Below are positions 11,401-23,515 of a DNA stretch of 64,000 bases, one piece after another; position 1 is the first letter of the stretch, and each line of letters begins with the position of its first letter. Source of the DNA: Phlebopus portentosus (taxonomy: Eukaryota; Basidiomycota; Agaricomycetes; Boletales; Boletinellaceae); assembly GCA_037892935.1 (NCBI GenBank), contig JAYXKI010000009.1:1364001-1428000 (forward strand), in the 5' to 3' direction. A model generated the notes under the pieces. The model was given only the letters and a program-made list of their open reading frames with translations, was not told the origin of the DNA and made no database searches. The position numbers and the translations under genes were made by a program.

Positions 11401-14400
11401 CCTGTATCCCAATCGTGTCCGAAAACGGTGAAGACTCGTCCGGGTTGAAGTCCAGATCCACGTCGGAGTCTTCTTCCTCGTGCTGTGCCGCGCTGACTTT
11501 GCGTAGTGTGGCTGCGAAGCTGACCCCGCTTGAGAGGTCGCCGAGGATCTTGTCGATAGATTGCATGACTTTACCCTTCTTCTCCGCCTTCTTGTTTAAT
11601 TTGCTCACGCGTGAATGCGCCTCCTTGCAATCCTTCGCGACTTTCTTTAACTTCTTTACAATATTCTAAACGAGGAACTCATCAGCATCAAAGCACGCTA
11701 AAGAAAAAAAAATAATAATAGAAGAGAAGAATGCACTTACTCTAGCGTCATTATATTTATCGAGAATAGAATCTCGCCATAAAGTATTAAGCCAATCCGC
11801 AAATAACAAGCACAGCTCGCGATTGGGAAGGAAATCGATCCGGAAGAACGTAAGCAGCCAATACCGAATTGCAACGAACGCCCTTACACGCACGATCTGC
11901 TTCACCATCACCTCCTGCGGGCTCATAGGCTCTTCCAGTGCCCAGTGGAACCGGCATATCAGCAAATGACACAAGTCGAGCGCGTCGATGTACGTGCGGT
12001 AGGTGAGGAAGAATATCAGCAGCTCGTCGTAATCGAATTGACTCGTGAGCTGTGCGATCCACCGCTCGATCGTCGCCGCCATCAGGACGCGGTGCGTGCT
12101 CTCCGCGTCGTCCACGCTCGAACTCCCCCCACCGCCGTCCGACCCGCGCTCTGGGGAGGGGTCGTGCACTTCCGAAAGACCGTGTCCGTATGACTTCCCT
12201 TTGAGGCTTCGCTTTCGCGAATGTACAGAGAAGACATGTGATTGTGGCCGCGAGCGTGCGGACGCGCTCCCTTGGATCGACGCCCGTTCGACGACACTCG
12301 CGCTATCGTTCACGAGGCTCACGTCGCCCCAGATGACGAACCGCGGATCGTCCCGCGGGACCGCCCCGTCCAGCGTCGACAGGCTTATCTTGATCGTCGG
12401 CTGCCGCGACTTTTCGGAGAGCGCATCGAGCATCGGGAGCCCGCGATAGTTCTGTATCACGTCGAATACGGTGGTCGAGAAGCGCGTGTACATGCTGCTC
12501 GCTTCCGATGGGAGGGCGCGTGGCTCGGACTTCGCCTCTGAGGTCAAGTTGCCATTCGTCTCTGGCGTAGTCGTGGTCCCGTTCTCAGTCCTTTCAGCTT
12601 TGACAGAAGCCAACGAATCAAGAGAATCAGGGCGTTGCTGCTCCCGCTTTTCCTCCTGCTGCGGAGTCTCCACCTCCTCCCGCGCCCCGTCATCTCACCC
12701 TCCAAACCGCGCGATCGCGGATCCGCACGCGCAGTCTTCGCCGACTCGAATGACTGCATCTCGCGAATGACCGACGGGAGGTAAATCGCCGAGCTTCGAA
12801 ATGGCGAGTCAAACGAGACGTTCTGGCCAAAGGGCTGACTCGGGTCTATCCATTCCATCTCGAGCGGGGACTGCGACGGCGTGTCGCTAGGTGTGAGTAG
12901 GCTGTGCGAGGAGGGTGTCATGCCACTCGAAGTCATCGGTGACACCGGAGGACCCAGCCAGCCCATCACATTGCTGAACGCATCGCCCGCAGGCCGCGCA
13001 GGAACCTCCACGACGTTATTGCTGACGACGCTACTACCACTACCATTAGCAACGCCAGCACTACCCGTTGTCGTCTGCACCATCGGCCGCGGCATATCTG
13101 CGCCCGTGACGCTGTGGGAGTGCGCACGGCCCGTCGCGGGAGGCGGTTCCGGACTTACGGCATCACCAAAGTAACTTCCCGTAGCGGAAGCCAGGTCCGG
13201 AATCGAGCGGGGCTTTCGCAGCTTCCTGGGCTGCTGGGTCGAGGGCCCTGGGGACATTGATGCCGTGGTCGCTCTCAATTCCTCAGGTGCACGTTGCTGC
13301 TGCTGTTGCTGATGATGATGCTGGTAAGGTTGCGCATGCTTAAAGACAGATGTGATGCTCATCCGCGAGACGCGCTTCCGGTGTGCCTGCGACGCGGGCG
13401 GTGATGTCCTTGCCATATTCAAAGGCATCTCCAGCTCCGGCGTCGGAGAAGGTTCCTGTGCACGCGCTTCTGCACGCAGCCTTCGACCAAAAGAATGATG
13501 ATTAATTACAATCAGAACTGATACCAATTACAAAGACGACAAGCACAGACGCGCACTCACCCCACTCGGTAGACCTGTGCAGTCGGTGACCATAAAGTTG
13601 TAAGCTAGGGGCAATGAATAGCGATAGTAATGGAACTTGCCTGTTTGCCATGCTGGTTGATGATAGCCGTAATGACGTATGGCGAGCGCATGTCCTTGTT
13701 GACGCCCAAGTGTTGGTCATATCGACGCTTGAGCTCGCGCGCCGCTGGGCCCGACGTCGTCTCGACGAAACGCCCGTCCGCTGCATTGCCAAGATAATAA
13801 GAGCAGAGAGTAACACCCAGATGAATATAATCGTAAAGTCATGTCGCGTGAACCACCAATAAGCAGCAACGTCGATTTCAATGGGTATATCGCATAACCA
13901 ATCCAAGCAACCAGCACCAAATCAGCAGGTCAGCAAAACAACTCACGACCACCAAAACCATAAACGAAGAACAAAAGAACGTACCGGAGATGGATATATC
14001 AGCAGACAAGATCTCCGGCGCCAGGCCATCCATGCTCCCATCCTCACCGCCCACACTCACCTCAGAAAGGGCGAAGCTCGTCTGGCTCGCGTTCGACGAA
14101 GGCGTCGGGAGCGGGAGGAGGAATCTGCTTCCAGTGCTGGATGAGTTCGCACTTCCTCCTCCCCCTCCCCCTCTTCCTAGCCCAAGCCCGCCCGGAGAGA
14201 AAACCAAAGACGAGCGGGACCCCTCCCCCTCGCCCGTGCTTGCACTGCTGCATTCCGCAGGAGAGAGCGTCGCAGCGGACGCGGTGGGACTGCTCGCAGA
14301 GAACAAATTGGGATCTGAGAAGTCCGGGAAGGCATCGTCGGAGACGATCGAGCTCGTCTCGACCGTCAGGCGCACAGGCTGCTCTCCTCCTTCTCCTGTT

Positions 14401-14453
14401 ATCTCTCCTCCCGCCGAGGAATCATCCGAATCGCTCGTCGTCGTCAAAGTCAT
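8431..14453 (-). CDS. Ras guanine-nucleotide exchange factor (REM + CDC25/RasGEF domains)
   Basis: Promotes GDP/GTP exchange on a Ras-type GTPase. Eight exons close in one frame: 14453-13985, 13780-13641, 13574-13561, 13480-12699, 12597-11741, 11665-9329, 9210-8850 and 8789-8431, giving 5,319 nt and 1,772 residues. The N-terminal third is Ser/Pro/Gly-rich and disordered, with Gln/His runs. The REM motif follows in exon 5 (TIERWIAQLTSQFDYDELLIF, FFRIDFLPNRELCLLFADWL). A long acidic linker leads to the catalytic domain: LAQHFAVIDREIFLGIKFEEL, VANFVVSEIALTNPHDRVYVVSKFI, then NFATLVAIISGLSNDWVRKA and the C-terminal AGVIKSLVAGQHLANKVDV region. Intron 2 is GC-AG, exon 3 is 14 nt, and intron 4 (101 nt) has a CTGAT branch point. 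Upstream in-frame codons before 14453 are possible but poorer. Domain calls are firm; which Ras it acts on is unknown. Confidence 0.92.
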
Positions 14454-15249
14454 AGCCGTTTCGTTTCGTTCACTTTGCCTTGGTATCGGTATCGATGATG
14501 CTGAGAAATAAAAGATTACAAAATCATAGAAATATAGAGTACAAAAGATGAATATTTGTAGAAAATCAGAGAATATCAAGTCGAACGTAGCCCTGAGCGT
14601 TGTTGGTCGTTACTCAACTCACAACAAAACAAAAAGGCGCCTTATAATCTAATTAGCTTGCTTGTTATGGAGGTACTCCATTTGGGGTGTTTAGTTCTCA
14701 CGGGTACAAGCAAACATTACAATATATTATCAATGAGAATTGATTATGGTTATGGTTCGTTCTTCAGTATGAGGATCTAACACTCTTAAGCAACCACTCC
14801 CTCCGATAAAGGCCACTACATATTGTAGTACTACTGTCATTGCAGTATTCCTGTATTTTTACTGAGTTGAAGAAATCAGTCAAACACATCTAACAACAAG
14901 AGTTCCTGCTTTCTGACTCGAAGAGAGGTTCAACAACTACTGTTCTAAAGAAAATCGTCCTCTTGTTGTTTGCCTACAGTTCAGGTTTCAGAATATCAAT
15001 GAGGATCACCCTACGAATATATACTCTCAAGTATTTACAATAATATATATTCCATGACTTTAACATTCAGGCGTCACGAACAAAGCAAAACAGCTCGGGT
15101 CGTGCCGTGCCGAAGCTGCCAGCACAACCGCGATCGAGCCACTTCACACACTCTCTCATTCACTCTTGTTGCAATAGTGTCCCGTAAGTATCACTCTGCA
15201 ATCTCGCCATCTCTATCCTGACGAAACTTGCGATCACAGCACAAATCCA
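14454..15249. other. Promoter region of F-box copy F1, duplicated elsewhere in the window
   Basis: About 800 bases. From roughly 14,790 onward it matches, in inverted orientation, the upstream regions of F-box copies F3 (about 39,560-39,790) and F4 (about 42,660-42,900). Shared landmarks include 'gaagaaatcagtcaaa', 'gaggatcaccct' and an AT-rich TATA-like stretch near 15,017 (aatatatactctcaa). A 5'UTR intron probably begins at 15,182 (gtaagt) and ends just before the start codon, as in the other copies. The left 300 bases hold the RasGEF leader. Confidence 0.6.
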
Positions 15250-16803
15250 ATGTGTAGCAAAACGGTCAACCCGTTCTCCGATGGGGCTGACAAACTGTCA
15301 GGCGCTCTGGCAAGGTTCCAACATGCTGCAGATGAGCTATGGCGAGCGATTGATAACTGTACATCCACACTCCAGAAGATGTAGTCATTTCCAGTCTTTA
15401 TGGCCCATCTTCCTTCTCCGATAATAATATCCATAATAGCGACGTCGAGGATTATCCAGATCCCTTCAAGACTCTTGGATTCTTGCGAGTGGCCGTATAT
15501 CATTATTGTGGTACTTTCAGCGACAGCCAGGCAGCTGTTGCTAGAAGGACGGGTCCTTCGAAAAAGGCTTTGGAGCACCTTCAGTCTCACGTCGACTCCT
15601 CTGCTATGAAGTACGGTCTCAACCGCCTTCCGACCGAGCTTCTTTCATGGATATTCCTCGACGCCACTAGCAGATTGAAGTCAACAGTAGCCTTGTCACA
15701 CGTGTCCAAGCAATTCCGTTCCATAGTCAATCGGTCTCCAGCTATTTGGCAGAGGTTCCGGTTGTCGTCTAGATGGGACCGGGAACAGATACTTGCCGTA
15801 GCAGAGAGAAGTGCGTTTCGGTCGTTAAAAGCAGTTATTTGGCGGCAGAAACGTGTCAATGGCAAAGAGTTGGATTCTGTCACTGCTATACATATTCTCT
15901 TTCCACTCCTGCTTAGAGGAGCTCTCAATTTACTATCTCTCAATGGAAGATGCAGAAGAGGTTCGACGTCGTCTGGGGTTCCTTCACTTTCCGAGCCTGC
16001 AAGTGCTATCATCCAGAAAATCCGAAATCCTCGCTTTTCAGCATCCCCAGCAAACTTTTGAAGTGCCATCGCTTCGCATTCTAGATGTAGACTTCCTTCC
16101 GCACAACTCGATGGCAAGAAACCTGGTCGAGCTACATCTAAATTTATGGATGGTGTCCTTGGCGAGCTTATTGGACTTCTTGTCTTCTACGAGCGTGCTG
16201 GAGGTCCTAAACATTTCCGTGCTGTTTATAGATCATGGGGCTGAACAGGAGATGTTCGATTACAAACCGGTCCGGCAGCCTGGTCTCGTCAAGCTTTGTC
16301 TTGGGATGCGGGGATGCTTGATAAGTTCTGCCTCAATCGTTGCGCGGAAGATTCATTCCTCGTCTCTCCGGACCTTAGTGTTGCGTTGTGACGATTGTGA
16401 AGTGGGTACGACCAGTGATGGTCCGTTTCAAGACATTCTTCAAAGCAACCCATCGTTCACAAAGCTCGAGCTCTCGGGATTTACGAGCATTGACCTTTGT
16501 CACATCCCTCCGCAGGTCGAAGTCCTTTTGTTGGACGTTCGAGGGTTTTCATACTTCAATTGCGCCGGCACTGTCAGCTCGCACCAGATTCGTTTGATAC
16601 GCTTCCATGAGGCAGAAGAACCATTGGTCCAGGACCGTGTATACGACATACGTCAAGTCTTGCTTGATTCCGGTCTCAATGCCGTTCAGTTTGAGTTTCA
16701 AAACTGCCGGAGGTTTAGAAACGGGTTTTTTAATCTCGACGACGCCCATCGTGCTTTCCTTGATGATGGTGATGACGATTACATGGATGATGACTTCGAC
16801 TAG
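15250..16803 (+). pseudogene. F-box/leucine-rich protein copy F1, frameshifted
   Basis: Relative of the F-box genes F2, F3 and F4 in this window. F-box proteins recruit substrates to SCF ubiquitin ligases through Skp1. Exon 1 (15250-15380, 131 nt) and exon 2 from 15440 follow the family structure, though the intron donor reads gtagtc rather than the gtaagc of the other copies. The F-box (LPTELLSWIFLDA) is followed by VALSHVSKQFRSIVNRSPAIW and leucine-rich segments. Compared with F2, four extra bases near 15,888-15,894 shift the frame. The original frame then ends soon after, while the rest of the protein (HSCLEELSIYYLSMEDAEE onward) continues in another frame to the stop at 16803. That 3' part stays open for about 300 codons, so the break may be recent or an assembly error. 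Called a pseudogene on the frameshift alone. Confidence 0.75.
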
Positions 16804-16979
16804 TTAATGGATCACGGCGACTTATCTCTGGCCCCATCTACTTCATCGATCGAAACTATATCGAAAATCCCAAGCACTTCGCCTTCCTATAGCTAGCATT
16901 GCTTTTGCGAATTTATGTTTCTTTCCCCTAATTTCTCTCCCATCTAAAGCAAAAGAAGGAGAATGCCCGTCAACCGGAT

Positions 16980-17900
16980 ATACGTTGCTTTCTAATAATG
17001 CAATCTTCTCTTTTCACCCGAGTCCAGAGGAGTGCTCATCTTATGGTTTGGGGCATGAAATCTCAGAGGTGGTCTGAGGTCATCTTTCATGACTTCATTT
17101 TCCAGTCCTGCAAAGTTGGCGTAGAGGCGGGCACTCAATACTAGGGCTCCGACGGTATCCGTATACGGGTTATTCGCATACGGTCGGAGCCCTACTCAAT
17201 ACCACACTGCTGCAACCGCAGTGAAAAAAAACTCTGAAATATCATAGCTGCACGTTCTGGATTCAGACTTCATTCCACTCATTCCACAGGCAAGAAGCTT
17301 GCTTCAGCCCACCTTAAATCTAGAGGATGTCTTTTATTAGACTTTCTATCATGGACAACAGCAGCACAGGAGCTAAGTAATCACGTTTACTATCAAAGGG
17401 ACAATGATGAATTTGAAGACATCAATTGGCCAGAGGTCCAGCTGCCTAAACTTGTTGCACAGCCTGTGCTTCGCTTCACGATATAAGAAAATCAAAATAT
17501 AGGTCCGATAGAATTGGTCTCCAACTTTGCGTAGGAATTTCATTCTTCGTCTCTTTGTATCCTGGGTGTCTATATGGTCATCTGTAATTGTCGCAAAGTA
17601 TCCGAGACTCTGATTCAAAACATTCTTCAAGTTAACCCATCATTCATAGAGCTGCAGCTCTCGTAATTTCATATCATTGGCCCTTAGCACGTCCATCATC
17701 AAATCGAGGCTCTAATGTTGACAGATCCATGGGATGCATTCCGATCGTTTAAGTGCTCCGGAACTGTCAATTTGCTCCAGACCCGTTTGGTGCGCTTTCG
17801 CAAGGGAAACCGTTGATTCACGATTCATGCAATGTTCTCCTTGATGCTGATCTCCATGGCATTCAGTTCGAGTTTGGTAATGATTGTCTCAGATCTAGGT
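16980..17900 (+). pseudogene. Degenerate F-box-family remnant F7
   Basis: No long frame, but the DNA matches remnant F5 on the minus strand (39.9-40.6 kb). Examples are the stretch around 'gtggtctgaggtcatctttc' (17,065-17,085) and the block around 'ccagaggtccagctgcc' (17,428-17,450). It lies between F1 and F2 exactly as F5 lies between F4 and F3. It ends at about 17,900 where the 5' region of F2 begins, and carries the small MITE at 17142-17194. Confidence 0.65.
17142..17194. mobile_element. 53-bp hAT-like MITE with 8-bp target duplication
   Basis: The element starts TAGGGCTCCGAC and ends with its exact inverse complement GTCGGAGCCCTA, giving 12-bp terminal inverted repeats; the near-palindrome extends further inward with mismatches. 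It is flanked by a direct repeat CTCAATAC at 17134-17141 and 17195-17202. TAGGG-type ends and an 8-bp target duplication are hallmarks of the hAT superfamily. Mirror remnant F5 (minus strand near 40,460) has a single CTCAATAC followed directly by the downstream flank, so it shows the empty site. At 53 bp it has no coding capacity and would need a transposase in trans. Confidence 0.82.
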
Positions 17901-18082
17901 TACAAACACAAACAATGCAAAACAGCTCGGGTTGTGCCGAATCTGCCAACACAACCGCGATCGAGCCACTTCACTCTCACTTTCTCTCTCATTCACTCTT
18001 GTTGCAATAGTGTCCCGTAAGTATCATTCTGTAAACTTACCATCTCTATCCTGACGAAACTTGCGATCACAGCGCAAATCCA

Positions 18083-19671
18083 ATGTGTAACATAACGGTC
18101 AACCCGTTCCTCGATGGAACTGACAAAGTGTCCGGCGCTCTGGCAAGGTTCCAACATGCTGCAGATGAGCTATGGGTAGCGATTGATGGCTGTACATGCG
18201 CACTCCAAAAAATGTAAGCATTTCCATTCTTCGTCTTCGTTGCGCATCTTCTTTCTCCGATAATAATATCCATGAACGTCCAAACAGTGATGTCGAGGAT
18301 TATCCAGATCCCTTCAAGACTCTTGGATTCTTGCGAGCGACTGTACATCATATGTACAGTACTTTAAGTGACAGCCAGGCAGCTATTGATGGGATGATGG
18401 GCCCTTCGAAAAAGGGTTTGAGGCATCTCCAGTCTCACATCGATTCCTCTGCTATGAAGTACGGTCTCAATCGCCTTCCGACCGAGCTTCTTTCACGGAT
18501 ATTCCTCGACGCCACTAGCGATGTGGAGTCTACGGTAGCCTTGTCGCACGCGTCCAAGCGATTCCGTTCTATAGTCAATCGGTCTCCAGCTATTTGGCAG
18601 AGGATCCGGTTGTCATCTAGTTGGGACCGGGAACAGATACTTGCCATAGCAGAGAGGAGTGCGTTTCGGTCGTTAAAAGCAGTTATTTGGCCGCAGGAAG
18701 ATGACAATGACAAAGAGTTGGATTCTGTCATTGCTATATTCTCTTTCCACTCCTGCTTAGAGGAGCTCTCAATTTACTGTCTCTCAATGGAAGATGCAGA
18801 AGAGGTTCGACGTCGTCTGGGGTTCCTTCACTTTCCGAGCCTGCAGGTGCTAGTATCCAATAATTCCGACGTCCTCGCTTTACAGCATCCACAGCAAATT
18901 CTTGAAATGCCATCGCTAATGCCATTGCTTCACACTCTGGATGCAGACTTCCTTCCACACAGCTCACTGGCGGGGAGCTTGGTTAAGCTATCCCTTGATT
19001 TACGGCAGGAGTCCCTGGCGAACTTTTTGGATTTCTTATCTTGCACGAACGCGCTGCGGGAGCTAAGCATTGGCGTGCGGCCTAGGACTGAGGAGGCTGA
19101 GCGGGCAGTGTCCGATCATAAACGAGTTCGGCTGCCTGGACTCGTCAAGCTTTCCTTTGAGACGCGGGAACCCTCGATGACGTCTACCTCAATCGTTGCG
19201 CAGAAGATCCGTTGCTCGTCTCTCCGGACCTTAGTGTTGCGTTGTCCGAGTTATGGAGCGCGTACGACCGGCGATTTGCCGTTTCGAGGCATTCTTCAGA
19301 GCAACCCATCGTTGACAGAGCTGGAGCTGTCGGCATTCACGAGCATTGACCTTTGTCACATCCCTCCACAGGTCGAAGTCCTAATGTTGAAACTTCGGGT
19401 GTTGAGCGACGCAGTTTCTTATTTCAAGTGCTCCGGCACGGTCAGCTCGCACCAGATCCGTTTGATACGCTTCCATGGGGAAGGAAACTCATCGGTCCTC
19501 AAGGATTGTGTAAACCATATACGCGACAATTTGGTTCGTTCCGGTCTCAATACCGTTCAGTTCGAGTTTCAAAACTGCCGGAGGTGTAGAAACGGGTCTT
19601 TTGATCTCAAGGACGTTCATCGTGCTTTCACCGACTGGTACTTGGATCTTCAAGATAGTCTCGATCGATGA
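18083..19671 (+). CDS. F-box/leucine-rich protein copy F2
   Basis: Intact member of the local F-box family. Exons 18083-18213 and 18288-19671 join (74-nt intron, gtaagc donor, AT|T codon split) to 1,515 nt, 504 residues. Residues 1-43 are a conserved leader (MCNITVNPF..., GALARFQHAADELW). The F-box starts near residue 104 (NRLPTELLSRIFLDA), followed by ALSHASKRFRSIVNRSPAIW. The rest is a leucine-rich repeat-like region (FHSCLEELSI, FPSLQVLV, LRTLVLRC, NPSLTELELS). A 5'UTR intron (gtaagt at about 18,018 to an acceptor at about 18,073) precedes the ATG. By family it should act as an SCF ubiquitin-ligase adaptor; the target is unknown. Best relative in the window is F3. Confidence 0.85.
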
Positions 19672-20044
19672 AGTATAGATGGGGCCGGAAATACGTCGCC
19701 GTGATCAAGTACCTCGCTTTCTTGTAGCTAGCATTGGTAAGATATATGTACTTTTGCAATTTCGACGAAGTTTCGTCTCCCTTAATATCTCTCCCGACTG
19801 AACAGAATTCATAGCTGTATATAAATTGGTGTGGTTTACATTATTCGGCATGAGTATCTCCAATACAGTACAACATATCTAAGACAGAGAAACCAGACAC
19901 TGAAAAGACGCAGTACTGTAATCCACTCGTTATGGGCCTGCAAGGAGAGCCAAAGAAACCCATTCAAACACGCATACGTAAATCCCAACCAAATCATCCG
20001 AGTCGGCGTCTGACATTCATAAGCAGTCCCAAACTCGTCGGTAC
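19672..20044. other. 3' region of F2
   Basis: Contains the 3' UTR of F2. The stretch 'gatagtctcgatcgatgaagta' near its start also occurs, inverted, beyond the stops of F3 and F4. The remainder shows no supported gene. Confidence 0.4.
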
Positions 20045-20402
20045 ATAAATATTCATCGTATAATTCTCCCTTAATCCATTCCTCGAGAGTTGAGAACCCT
20101 TCACAAGCACTCTTCGGCAGCAATTTAACGAGCTTCTCGTCCCTCACGCGCGGGGGCCACTCCAACTTAGAACCATCGTCCGCTTCCCATTCTTGCCGGT
20201 GAGTCGTCAGTACTAATACTAGTGCTGATCCAGCGCTTCTCGGACTGGAAGAACACAAATTACAGTAACGAGCTGAAGTGTACGCGACGCCTAACTTGAG
20301 AACCTGCGCCTACTCGGGGTCGAGAGGATGGATGTGATAGGAGAAATGGCGAGGATGAAGATGTGGAAGGAAACGTTGATGAGGATAGTGAGGAGCGGCA
20401 TG
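20045..20402 (-). pseudogene. 3' fragment of a family D gene
   Basis: The minus strand from 20,402 down to about 20,045 aligns base by base with 37,150-37,475 of family D gene D1. The same Ser-rich linker (SLSSSTFPSTSSS), then a VHFSSL segment, then PPRVRDEKLVKLLPK against D1 PRARDEKLEIAAKR, then the same GAATTATACGACGAATATTTA end. The copy has an in-frame TAA after HFSSLL and lacks everything upstream of the linker, so it is a truncated, dead 3' end. It sits tail to tail with F2, as D1 does with F3. Confidence 0.72.
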
Positions 20403-20726
20403 GTGCGGAGGCGATGACACCTAGTCGTTCCTAACCTGTACTTGAGATAACTGAGATAATTCCCGCTGCAATTCCATTCCGCACGTCCGCTTTTGGTTGT
20501 AAGGCAGAGAACAGATCCTAGGAGGCTCTTCTCGCTGCGAATCGAACTGATAAGCAGCTATTCTGACTGTTTATCATCGATAGAAACACCTTTTCATTTT
20601 ATTTGTACTAGATACGTAGATACACGGGGAGAGGAAAGTAGAGCACACATTGTACACGGCGTTACTTCGATTGTTTTACCTTGCACAAATGCTTTGCAGC
20701 AGCCGTTTCGATCCTATTATGTAAGC
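20403..20726. other. Region between family D fragment and GAPDH stop
   Basis: 324 bases that hold the 3' UTR of the GAPDH gene. Homology to D1 stops here, marking the inner edge of the left inverted-repeat arm. No gene is seen. Confidence 0.4.
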
Positions 20727-22196
<1,470 letters not shown>

Positions 22197-23515
22197 GATG
22201 ATATGGATGCAAGTCTATAGAAAGTAGATGAATGAGCAGTAGACTGTGGTGGATGCTCGAGGACAAGGTGGGATGAAAGGGGTTGAGGGCTTTATATATG
22301 CGCATTGGGTATTGTATGCATTGGGGGGGTCACTGAGGTCACGACTCACGGCTCACGGCCGACGCCGCGCCGTTGGATCGTATGAAACCGGATTCATCGT
22401 GTTTCTCGTCCCTTCCCTCACCTCCTTCTGGCGAATTAATGTATTGAGCATCCTCTTACACGTCGACCAGCGTGCATTTTATTCTTCATTTTTGTCGATT
22501 TTAGTTGTTGTGAACCGGGATTCGACCCGATGTTCCGTTGTTACTCGACGGCCGACCCTCTCAGTCTCTACCTCCTCGGCGCCCGTTCGTCGAGTACCGC
22601 GTCGGTGCACATGCGGCCGTTTCATCACCAGGTGGTGTTATCACTCACCCTATTCTTCAATTCCGAGCATCAAGGCGAGTAGGAAAGAAAAAATTGCGTA
22701 TGCTGACTCAACGCGGCAACGGCTCGACACCACCCGAGCATGAGCGATGGGCGATGTCCATATCCCCGAACTTACTTCACCTCCGTCTCCGAACCGCGAC
22801 GAACGTGCATATGGAACTACTTCCGTCCCATCTACACTCGAAATAACTCTTACTGCTCTATCTCCGCATCTGCACGACGAGAAGGTGCGAAACGCTCGGA
22901 TTCGGAGTCTCCCCCCAATCTCACCATGATGAAGCCCTGATGAGCCGTCATAATCAAGCTCTCGTCGTCGTCGACGATGAACCTGAATCATATGCTATGT
23001 ACCGCATCCATGACGCTTACCCGTCGGACTCCGAGCATGCATCTCTCATCGAGTCAGCCTTGGCTGTACGGAATGATACGAGCCAATCGTTAGCTAACAA
23101 TTCCTTTACATGGTTATCTAATGGCCCGTCTTTGTTTGCATTTATTTGGTATCCACGTGATCGTGTCGACGTTTTTGAGACAGATAGATTCTGCCTTGAC
23201 TTGACCACTAGCCACCTCGTGCACGAGCTGGAGGCGCTGCTTGGTTCCACCGTCATACCTCTCCTACATTATCGATATACGATCCGATGTCATGAACCAT
23301 GCTCTCATTATCATGACATTTCTTTACTTCAGCGGCGGAATAGGAAATCGATCGCTCCTCAATATCAACACACGGGAGGATCGTGGTTCTCTCATAAATA
23401 ATCGATCGCATACCGAGCCTACATACGCACAAACTTCAATCATATCACATATCTCATATCGCAAAGGTGAGTAACAAAACGTGTCAACATAATCACAAAT
23501 TCACAACGACGAAAC
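22197..23515. other. GAPDH promoter and 3' flank of T1
   Basis: Right of the GAPDH start lies its promoter. From about 22,600 the sequence matches 25,935-26,150 and later units (shared 'ggtgcacatgcggccgtttcat', 'gagcatgagcgatgggcgatg', 'cgttagctaacaattcct'), so it is the first copy of the flank repeated with each T gene. Frames of up to 153 codons (22940-23401) are not kept in the other units and are not called as genes. Confidence 0.5.

Larger units (their letters stand above)
14790..20402 (+). repeat. Left arm of the inverted duplication (matches 36,383-42,900)
   Basis: Contains F1, F7, F2 and the D fragment in the mirror order of the right arm. The outer edge is placed where similarity to the promoter regions of F3 and F4 begins, the inner edge where similarity to D1 ends before GAPDH. 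Confidence 0.75.

Noticed and set aside
12544..12700. Apparent frameshift in the RasGEF gene, where the frame from 13480 runs into a different one carrying VETPQQEEKREQQ
   Set aside because: A 101-nt intron (12698-12598) with a gtgaga donor, a ctgat branch point and a tcaaag acceptor joins both frames exactly; the VETPQQ stretch is intronic.
22940..23401. 153-codon plus-strand frame downstream of T1
   Set aside because: The same DNA in the other T units does not keep the frame, and composition is not gene-like.
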